A stretch of DNA of 25,893 bases from a virus, in IMG/VR virus record IMGVR_UViG_3300042695_000114, positions 1-25,893 of that record. One strand, given 5' to 3'. Both the position numbers and the translations under genes were made by a program. Each line of letters opens with the position of its first letter. Within the stretch, counting starts at the first letter, position 1. Below the pieces are notes generated by a model. It searched no databases and was not told where the DNA came from. It saw nothing but the letters and a program-made list of their open reading frames with translations. Below are positions 6,358 to 10,678 of the stretch, piece by piece.

Positions 6358-7014
6358 TTACGCCACCTTTCTGACACGATTGATCTGAACGTTGATCTTC
6401 TTCTTCGGTGTATGCAGAGGATACACGACTAGACTGATAGACTTATCCCAACAGGCACGGCAAGGACCACACTTACCACCTCTGGTATAGGCATCGCAGA
6501 GTTTAGCACCATCGATGGTATCGGTGATCTCTTGGACTACGACAGAGCCATGCTCTTCTGTGTAGACTCCATTGGTAGACGGGGAAGAGTATCTGACACT
6601 GGCATTCGGCAGTGACTTAATTCTATCCAGCCAGTACCTGATCTTGGGAATAGTGTAAGACTTAGACGGGAGCCAGTGATGGCACCATGGTGTACGCCTG
6701 ATGACTTCATAGATCTTTTGTGCAAGCGCAGCAGAGTAAACGTCACCCGAATCAAACCAACGGAAGTATCGCTCTGTGTCCAAGGCTTGGACCATATCAT
6801 CCGCCCAAGAAATACGCTTCCAGTCTTGCCTGTTATGCTGGCGTGGCTTGATGACATTATCCATCCGATAGAATCCAGACTTGGCATAGCAGTCACGGCA
6901 TACCTCTATAACTTCTTTAGTTACTGGATTGATACTGCCCGGACAAGTCTCCCCTGCTTGGAGGGACCATGATTTACCGGGCATCTTGCTTGCCTTGGAC
7001 AACAGAACTGGCAT
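6358..7014 (-). CDS. GP88 family protein (PF17338-like), unknown function
   Basis: 218 aa; start MPVLLSKASKMPGKSWSL chosen on GGAGGAG 7 nt upstream, rejecting a 29-residue extension. The KMPGKSWSLQAGETCPG opening, CRDCYAKSGFYR (Cys 39 and 42), NRQDWKRISW and FRWFDSGDVYS blocks match the phage 'gene product 88' family. A late Cys cluster GGKCGPCRACW adds three cysteines, so metal or Fe-S binding is plausible. Family members occur in many phages and plasmids; the biochemical role is not established. It sits in an early operon of small proteins, consistent with host takeover or DNA metabolism. Confidence 0.85.
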   Translation of the reverse strand: MPVLLSKASKMPGKSWSLQAGETCPGSINPVTKEVIEVCRDCYAKSGFYRMDNVIKPRQHNRQDWKRISWADDMVQALDTERYFRWFDSGDVYSAALAQKIYEVIRRTPWCHHWLPSKSYTIPKIRYWLDRIKSLPNASVRYSSPSTNGVYTEEHGSVVVQEITDTIDGAKLCDAYTRGGKCGPCRACWDKSISLVVYPLHTPKKKINVQINRVRKVA

Positions 7015-7015
7015 G

Positions 7016-7276
7016 TTAGAACTCCTCCATTGCATTGTCAGACCAGAACATAGGTTCACTGTAACAGGACCAAACAGTAACCTCCTGCACAACAGGATCA
7101 CCCCAGAAATCTACATCCACCTGATCACGGTACATGACATAGACTTTATCCCAGCCACCCATATCCTCCTCACTACAGTACTTCTTAGCCCAGTTAACGG
7201 CAGATGTTCTCCAATCTGTTTCGTGTAGGCAGACAGTATCATCCGTCTTTCTATCCCAGCCCATGATATAGAACAT
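7016..7276 (-). CDS. Acidic, tryptophan-rich small protein
   Basis: 86 aa from MFYIMGWDRKTDDTV; AGGAGGTGG lies about 4 nt upstream of the ATG at 7276, which itself overlaps the previous stop as TAATG. Rich in Asp/Glu and Trp, with a central WAKKYCSEEDMGGWDKVYVMYRD segment and a TVWSCYSEPMFWSDNAMEEF end. The strong negative charge suggests a protein-protein inhibitor or DNA mimic, but composition alone does not prove it. No family recognised. The next gene starts 2 nt after the stop. Confidence 0.7.
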   Translation of the reverse strand: MFYIMGWDRKTDDTVCLHETDWRTSAVNWAKKYCSEEDMGGWDKVYVMYRDQVDVDFWGDPVVQEVTVWSCYSEPMFWSDNAMEEF

Positions 7277-7566
7277 TATTCCACCTCCTGTATTGGCAGT
7301 GCAGATACCATACAAGTAACCCAGTTGTGCAGATCTTCCACCGCATACATAGCCTCGGATCTCTTGTACTTCCGGCCAGTGTACACCGTAGCCATCTTCA
7401 ATAGCTTACTAATAGTGACTCCCCTTGTTGGGATAAGACCGCATTTAACATACAGCTTGATGCTAGTCTTGATCATGTTGACCCTGAACAGTTCAGTAGC
7501 ATCTCTTCCTACATAGGAAGTCGCTTCTTTCCGGCCCTTAGAATAGACGATGTATGAGTCTTCCAT
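7276..7566 (-). CDS. Small basic hypothetical protein
   Basis: 96 aa with an excellent ribosome site (AAAGGAGGT). Features: YVGRDATELFRVNMIKTSIKLYVKCGLIPTRGVTISKLLKMATVYTGRKYKRSEAMYAVEDL. The middle is basic with helix-turn-helix-like spacing (TRGVTISKLLKMATVYTGRKYKRS), so nucleic acid binding is possible. No family recognised. Ends with TAATG overlap into the acidic protein gene; a basic/acidic gene pair could encode interacting partners, but that is speculation. Confidence 0.7.
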   Translation of the reverse strand: MEDSYIVYSKGRKEATSYVGRDATELFRVNMIKTSIKLYVKCGLIPTRGVTISKLLKMATVYTGRKYKRSEAMYAVEDLHNWVTCMVSALPIQEVE

Positions 7567-7567
7567 T

Positions 7568-7735
7568 TTATTTTACCTCCTTTATTTGTGTATAATAAGC
7601 AGTCCTGAACTGTTCACGAATATTTACTTCTGCCTCCTCCTTAGAAGAGGCAAGTGTTTTTACATTGAAGTCTTGGCATACACCACCCAACAACCATTGT
7701 ATTGCTACCTTTACTTTGTATACATCCTTTCGCAT
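7568..7735 (-). CDS. Small hypothetical protein, 55 aa
   Basis: Reads MRKDVYKVKVAIQWLLGGVCQD through EQFRTAYYTQIKEVK. AAGGTGG lies 6-7 nt upstream of the ATG. The sequence alternates like a beta hairpin, then a helix, with a pattern (strand - FNVKTLASSKEEAEVNIREQF) typical of very small alpha/beta phage proteins. It ends one base before the next ATG, and its last codons contain that gene's AAAGGAGGT ribosome site, which supports real coding. No family recognised. Confidence 0.65.
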   Translation of the reverse strand: MRKDVYKVKVAIQWLLGGVCQDFNVKTLASSKEEAEVNIREQFRTAYYTQIKEVK

Positions 7736-7736
7736 G

Positions 7737-7946
7737 TTACACCACCTTCTTAATCAAACCATTTTCCATAGTGACATTGGCAAAGAACTCTCGCCCAATG
7801 CCAGTGATATGTGGCCTGTTAGCCACGGTAAGGACACCATCAGGTCTATACTCTGGCCCGAACAAAGATGTTTCGATGTACCGGAGCGGTTCCCCGATCT
7901 TTGCCTTGAGTTCTTTCTTAGACGGATACTTAACTACGAGTGTCAT
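7737..7946 (-). CDS. Conserved phage protein, YPSKKELK-type, unknown function
   Basis: 69 aa. Start MTLVVKYPSKKELKAKIG chosen on AGGAG 7 nt upstream and TAATG overlap with the preceding 24-codon gene. Reads GEPLRYIETSLFGPEYRPDG, VANRPHITGIGREFFANVTMENGLIKKV. I recognise this as a conserved short protein in phages of alphaproteobacteria, with near-invariant RYIETS.FGPEY and REFFA.VTM blocks; no function is known to me. Probably a small beta-rich fold. Confidence 0.75.
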   Translation of the reverse strand: MTLVVKYPSKKELKAKIGEPLRYIETSLFGPEYRPDGVLTVANRPHITGIGREFFANVTMENGLIKKVV

Positions 7947-8020
7947 TAGATCTCTCCTGTTGCTGCAAAATAAAAGACCAAGATAGTACCAGCCATGATT
8001 AGGTACATTGCCAATGTCAT
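7946..8020 (-). CDS. 24-residue membrane peptide
   Basis: MTLAMYLIMAGTILVFYFAATGEI: almost wholly hydrophobic, one transmembrane helix. The ATG overlaps the previous stop as TAATG and its own stop overlaps the next ATG as TAATG. A GAGGG ribosome site lies about 8 nt upstream. Coupling at both ends, with no slack on either side, is the main evidence that it is translated. It could modulate a host membrane protein or act in superinfection exclusion; neither is shown. Confidence 0.55.
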   Translation of the reverse strand: MTLAMYLIMAGTILVFYFAATGEI

Positions 8021-8202
8021 TAGACAACCCTCGCATCATAAACCCAGTAAATTCTACCGAACTGAGTACCCTTCATCAGGTCTGTCATATACTTTTCGTG
8101 AGCCTCCGCTTTCTTCTTTGAACTGCACACCTCAGACACATACGTTGACTTAGTATCAGGAGCATAGCCCATTACGATGTAGACCTTGCGAGACTTAGCC
8201 AT
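8020..8202 (-). CDS. Small basic hypothetical protein, 60 aa
   Basis: Start MAKSRKVYIVMGYAPDTKSTYVSEVCSSKKKAEAHEKYM chosen over a longer frame because that extension overlaps the previous gene deeply; GGATGGGGTG precedes the ATG. Layout: a beta strand (KVYIVMGYAPD), a second strand with STYVSEVCS, then a KKAEAHEKYM helix, then GRIYWVYDARVV. This pattern is frequent in phage proteins of unknown function that resemble small alpha/beta sandwiches. TAATG overlap with the membrane peptide gene. Confidence 0.7.
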   Translation of the reverse strand: MAKSRKVYIVMGYAPDTKSTYVSEVCSSKKKAEAHEKYMTDLMKGTQFGRIYWVYDARVV

Positions 8203-8203
8203 A

Positions 8204-8542
8204 TCAGCACCCCATCCTTCTCTCTGCGTTACGCATTGCTTCATACTCATAGTCATCCTGCAACTGTTGTTCGTATGCTTTCACCTCATCCTCCGTCATC
8301 CTATCATAGTCAGCTACTGTGATCTTGCCACTACCTCCGCAGCAGTCACAAGATTTGTCAAAGTTACCTGCGAAGTAATCTTCTATGAACTCATCACCTT
8401 GCTCACGTAATTCATCCCAAGTAAAGTCTCCAAGATACGCACTTGACCTGCCTTCTCCTGAGCAGTGAGAACATATCTCCCACTTATAGGGTAGAGCAAT
8501 CGGCTCACCATCTTCACTGTAAATGTACGGGACTTTAATCAT
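8204..8542 (-). CDS. DnaJ-type zinc-knuckle protein (two CxxCxGxG repeats)
   Basis: 112 aa with AGGAGGT 8 nt before the ATG at 8542. Two cysteine knuckles, CSHCSGEG (about 24-31) and CDCCGGSGKI (about 65-74), match the CxxCxGxG unit of DnaJ and many phage small zinc proteins. A long acidic stretch (DELREQGDEFIEDYF) lies between them and an acidic helix follows. It probably binds one zinc. It heads the tight run of small leftward genes. The function (chaperone-like, or host factor binding) is not determinable from sequence. Confidence 0.75.
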   Translation of the reverse strand: MIKVPYIYSEDGEPIALPYKWEICSHCSGEGRSSAYLGDFTWDELREQGDEFIEDYFAGNFDKSCDCCGGSGKITVADYDRMTEDEVKAYEQQLQDDYEYEAMRNAERRMGC

Positions 8543-8575
8543 GGCAAATACCTCCTATTCAAGATTGCCTAACGG

Positions 8576-8620
8576 GCCACCGCCTAATCATCTACTACCT
8601 TCTAAACAGCCACCGCCTAA
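8576..8620 (-). repeat. Two direct repeats GCCACCGCCTAA upstream of the early operon
   Basis: The 12-mer GCCACCGCCTAA occurs at 8576-8587 and 8609-8620, starts 33 nt apart; read leftward it is TTAGGCGGTGGC. A third half-copy (TTAGGC) is at about 8567-8572. The pair lies in the 179-nt gap between 8543 and 8721, upstream of the gene starting at 8542. About three helical turns of spacing suggests binding sites for a regulator or a phage-specific promoter element. I see no good sigma70 promoter here. Confidence 0.45.
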
Positions 8621-8640
8621 ACAATAAAAAAAAAGAAAGG

Positions 8641-8658
8641 TTTTCCTACGTAGGAAAA
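8641..8658. repeat. Perfect 18-bp palindrome TTTTCCTACGTAGGAAAA
   Basis: Perfect dyad just beyond the terminator of the gene at 8722-9228. A nearly identical dyad (one base changed) lies at 9288-9305 on the other side of the same gene. No T-tract geometry fits an intrinsic terminator in either direction. It could be an operator, a recombination site, or a cassette boundary. Confidence 0.7.
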
Positions 8659-8675
8659 GATAGGTAAAAAGGTTT

Positions 8676-8707
8676 AATAAAAAGGGAGGACCATTGCTGA
8701 TCCTCCC
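8676..8707 (-). terminator. Rho-independent terminator for the 8722-9228 gene
   Basis: Leftward, the RNA forms a 7-bp stem GGGAGGA/TCCTCCC (8707-8701 with 8690-8684) closing a 10-nt loop, directly followed by TTTTTATT. The stem starts about 15 nt after the stop codon. This separates the first leftward gene from the downstream run of small genes. Confidence 0.85.
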
Positions 8708-8721
8708 GGTTTATATTAAGT

Positions 8722-9228
8722 TTATTTCTTCACTTTCTTGTTCATGAAGGCCTCAATCTGGTGGTGCAGGTAAGAGTCAAAGGCCTTGAGGTTTTCCATA
8801 TCTAGGCCCGCCCGGATATTGTTTGCCCGCTCAATCCAGTCCGGCAATTCAGCATTGTTAAGATTGATATGTTCAATCTTGGGCGTTTCGTCTTCAGTAG
8901 AGTTTGCTTTCTTTGCCGCTGAGATTGCTTTCTTCCAATCGGCATACTTGGCAAACTGGTGGTTTACGCCCAGCTCTAGGGCGCTCCGGGAAAGGCTCCG
9001 GTAGTTAGCCAACGTCTTAGGCATTGGTTCGCCGTCAAGGCCAGCGTCACGGTCTTTCCAGCCGTTTGTGGCGGCAATAGAGGCCCACACAGTGTTGATA
9101 TCGTTCCCGTCGAATTCAGCCTGAGCAAGCACCAGCAGCAATTCGTCGGATAGTGCCGCTTGCCCGTTAGCCTGAGCGATAAGCAGCTTGGCTACGTCGT
9201 TGGCGCGGCGGATATGGTCGATTTTCAT
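8722..9228 (-). CDS. Hypothetical protein next to the control region, GC-rich
   Basis: 168 aa, GGAAAG 11 nt before the ATG. Mostly helical: an N-terminal block RRANDVAKLLIAQANGQAALSDELLLVLAQAEF, a central WASIAATNGWKDRD and ANYRSLSRSALELGV, an AISAAKKANSTEDETPK linker, and a basic end (FMNKKVKK). No family recognised. GC is about 60% in a line counted, against about 38% in the adjacent gene, so it may be recently acquired. It has its own terminator and is bracketed by two matching palindromes. As the gene nearest the divergent control region it is a candidate immediate-early product. Confidence 0.8.
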   Translation of the reverse strand: MKIDHIRRANDVAKLLIAQANGQAALSDELLLVLAQAEFDGNDINTVWASIAATNGWKDRDAGLDGEPMPKTLANYRSLSRSALELGVNHQFAKYADWKKAISAAKKANSTEDETPKIEHINLNNAELPDWIERANNIRAGLDMENLKAFDSYLHHQIEAFMNKKVKK

Positions 9229-9287
9229 TTGGTTTTACTTTCCAGTTTTGAGTTGAGGTTAGTTGGACGTTAGGCCCGTCCCGTTGA

Positions 9288-9305
9288 TTTTCCTACGTGG
9301 GAAAA
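9288..9305. repeat. 18-bp palindrome TTTTCCTACGTGGGAAAA, second copy
   Basis: Matches the dyad at 8641-8658 at 17 of 18 bases, and the single change breaks only the central pair symmetry. It lies about 60 nt upstream of the ATG of the gene at 8722-9228, where an operator controlling that gene would sit. Together with the other copy it brackets the gene and its terminator. Confidence 0.7.
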
Positions 9306-9350
9306 CCAATGGCACAGGCCCCTACAGAGCCCCAGCTTGTCAGGCTTCTA

Positions 9351-9459
9351 AGGGACTAGGGAACCCGCACAATCGGCATAGCCATAAGGCGCAGGTGCCC
9401 GAGCCCCAAAAGGGACTAGGTAAGGGATTAACGATTTGAATCAGCAATGGGTAGGGACT
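9351..9459 (+). repeat. AGGGACTAGG short repeats
   Basis: AGGGACTAGG occurs at 9351-9360 and 9411-9420, exactly 60 nt apart, with a partial AGGGACT at 9453-9459. The core GGACTAG appears again at 9691-9697 and inverted (CTAGTCC) at 10178-10184. The repeats lie in otherwise featureless DNA of moderate GC. They may be binding sites of a phage or host protein in the control region. Confidence 0.4.
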
Positions 9460-9656
9460 GGCACAAGAGCAGGGATAGAATATCAGGTCAACATGCAGGC
9501 AGCGCATATGTGTATGCAAATATTGCATGGCAATTCCTTTGTGATTTCAATGGGTTAAATCTCTACTGATATGGTAGACATTTAATCTCGCATATTAGCA
9601 ACCTCTAATATACTCTGATTTAATGCATAATCAGTACACGGACAATCGAAAAGTCT

Positions 9657-9752
9657 TACATAAAAGTTTTACCTATCGCTTTAATCCGGTGGACTAGACA
9701 AGCAGGAGGTGAGTTACCTTGACGTCAACGTCAGGTTAGAAACTTTTATGTA
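9657..9752. repeat. Long-range inverted repeat with nested dyad
   Basis: A perfect 13-bp inverted repeat (TACATAAAAGTTT at 9657-9669; AAACTTTTATGTA at 9740-9752) encloses 70 nt. Inside is a second dyad at 9716-9736 (ACC-T-TGACGT / ACGTCAGGT, one bulge) centred near the perfect 10-bp palindrome TTGACGTCAA (9719-9728). The whole could form a cruciform or a multi-branched RNA. Possible roles are an origin, an operator array or a structured regulatory RNA. Confidence 0.6.
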
Positions 9753-9841
9753 TAATTTTTTGAGTCATACCCGGTATGCGTCAGGTGCATATCATTCACG
9801 TTTTGTTCCCTTGGGTAAAACAATTATATAAAACAATATGT

Positions 9842-9857
9842 TAGGAATATATTCCTA
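9842..9857. repeat. 16-bp palindrome in the AT-rich tract
   Basis: TAGGAATATATTCCTA is a perfect dyad. It is set in strongly AT-rich DNA (about 9820-9910) with repeated TATACAAT-like words (9873-9896). A CCTAGGG word follows and recurs at 9923-9929. AT-rich DNA with a dyad beside the divergent promoters is a reasonable place for duplex opening at a replication origin, but no specific origin motif is recognised. Confidence 0.5.
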
Positions 9858-10109
9858 GGGCCTCCCCTAAGTATATACAATAAGTTTATACAATATATAG
9901 ATAAAATCTCTTTAGGTTTACTCCTAGGGTTAACGGGTGGGAGGGGGGTTAGGGCTACCTTCCATCCCCCTAATCACAACTAAAGATTTTCTCAGAAAAA
10001 TTCTAGACAAATGGGTTTTACCCCTAGTCATCCGTAGCATTTACCTGTGACATATCAGCGCAGATATATTATTATGTTGATCTAGACCGGGGGTGAGACA
10101 TAATAGTTC

Positions 10110-10138
10110 TTGATTCCCGGTTAGCTATATGTTATAAT
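10110..10138 (+). promoter_or_regulatory. Rightward extended -10 promoter for the structural arm
   Basis: TTGATT (10110-10115), 17-nt spacer, TATAAT (10133-10138), with TG one base before the -10 box (TGTTATAAT). The -10 is perfect and the -35 matches 4 of 6. Transcription would start near 10145, leaving a leader of about 180 nt before the gene at 10327. A CCCGGTT/AACCGGG inverted repeat (10116-10122, 10151-10157) and a GTTATAATAAC dyad cover the -10, so a repressor could control it. Confidence 0.7.
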
Positions 10139-10206
10139 AACCATATGTTAAACCGGGGGGATTAAACTTAAGTTAGACTAGTCCTAGATAGAGGTAATAA
10201 AATCTC

Positions 10207-10265
10207 TAAGGTACTAAAGTTAAAGTATCTTACCTAAGGAACAACTAATAGTATAACCTATAGTT
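10207..10265 (+). ncRNA. Structured 5' leader with two hairpins
   Basis: In the predicted leader, UAAGGUACU (10207-10215) pairs with AGUAUCUUA (10224-10232) as 9 bp including one G-U, around an 8-nt loop. Ten nucleotides on, AACU-A-AUAG (10243-10251) pairs with CUAUAGUU (10258-10265) with one bulge and a 6-nt loop. No T-tract follows either. They could protect the mRNA 5' end, be RNase III sites, or regulate downstream translation. Confidence 0.45.
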
Positions 10266-10326
10266 AAACCATTCTTATCTTTTGTCTTTCTTTTGTCTAA
10301 CCATTCTTTGACAGGGGCTCGAATTT

Positions 10327-10671
10327 ATGGGTGTCTACTCACCAGCAGGGAATCTTTATGTAACTGTCAATGACACGACAGGTACTGGAAGGTATGCTGC
10401 TGATGGTTCTGTCAGGATTACTCTTGTCTCTGGTAGTACCTATACTGGTCTGTATGCCCCTGATGGGTCCATGAATGTGGTCAAGGAGGATGGACCTCTC
10501 TATCATCCCTGCGGTGCTGTCCGAGGTATTATCCCCTATGGTGGTCGTAGTCTTCATGCTCCTTCTGGGGCTTTCTATATGGATGGTCTTGACCAGTCCT
10601 TCTTTAATCTTGAGACTGAGGATGGGTTTAACCTCCTTCAGGAAAACTCTAGCTTCATTCTTCTGGAATAG
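10327..10671 (+). CDS. Five-repeat small protein, likely virion-associated
   Basis: 114 aa made largely of five copies of a strand-turn-strand unit with consensus [GP]-x-[YH]-x-[PA]-x-G-[SNA]: GVYSPAGNL (2-10), GRYAADGSV (21-29), GLYAPDGSM (41-49), PLYHPCGAV (57-65) and SLHAPSGAF (75-83). The spacing of 16-20 residues suggests a short beta-solenoid or beta-propeller-like repeat. It is the first gene after the rightward promoter and lies 7 nt before the tailspike, so a tail or fibre-associated role is likely but not shown. A ribosome site is weak (GGGGC about 9 nt upstream). Confidence 0.7.
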   Translation: MGVYSPAGNLYVTVNDTTGTGRYAADGSVRITLVSGSTYTGLYAPDGSMNVVKEDGPLYHPCGAVRGIIPYGGRSLHAPSGAFYMDGLDQSFFNLETEDGFNLLQENSSFILLE

Positions 10672-10678
10672 GATCAGT

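Larger units (their letters stand above)
9229..10326. other. Gene-free divergent control region
   Basis: About 1.1 kb without a convincing gene between the two arms. Left to right it holds an 18-bp palindrome (9288), AGGGACTAGG repeats (9351, 9411), an ATGCAA/TTGCAT dyad (9514-9528), a nested inverted repeat (9657-9752), an AT-rich tract with a 16-bp palindrome (9820-9910), G-rich runs (about 9930-9955 and 10150), dyads around a rightward promoter (10070-10157), and two leader hairpins (10207-10265). This layout suits transcription control and possibly the replication origin. No DnaA box or tRNA is evident. Confidence 0.7.

Noticed and set aside
9431-9450. tRNA T-arm-like GATTTGAATC
   Set aside because: The flanks do not pair into a T-stem and no acceptor or anticodon arm can be built.
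9351-9459. CRISPR-like spacing of AGGGACTAGG repeats
   Set aside because: Only two full copies of 10 nt and no palindromic repeat or associated cas genes.
9340-9528. 62-codon minus-strand frame in the control region
   Set aside because: No ribosome site, Cys/Pro/Leu-rich composition, overlaps short repeats, and no neighbour coupling.
9709-9831. 40-codon GTG frame on the plus strand overlapping the nested dyad
   Set aside because: The AGGAG sequence touches the GTG with no spacing, and the frame runs through palindromic regulatory-looking DNA. Not convincing as a gene.
10475-10678. 68-codon N-terminal extension of the first tailspike
   Set aside because: It overlaps the five-repeat gene in another frame and lacks a ribosome site, while the ATG at 10679 has AGGA and yields the expected T7-type fibre N-terminus.
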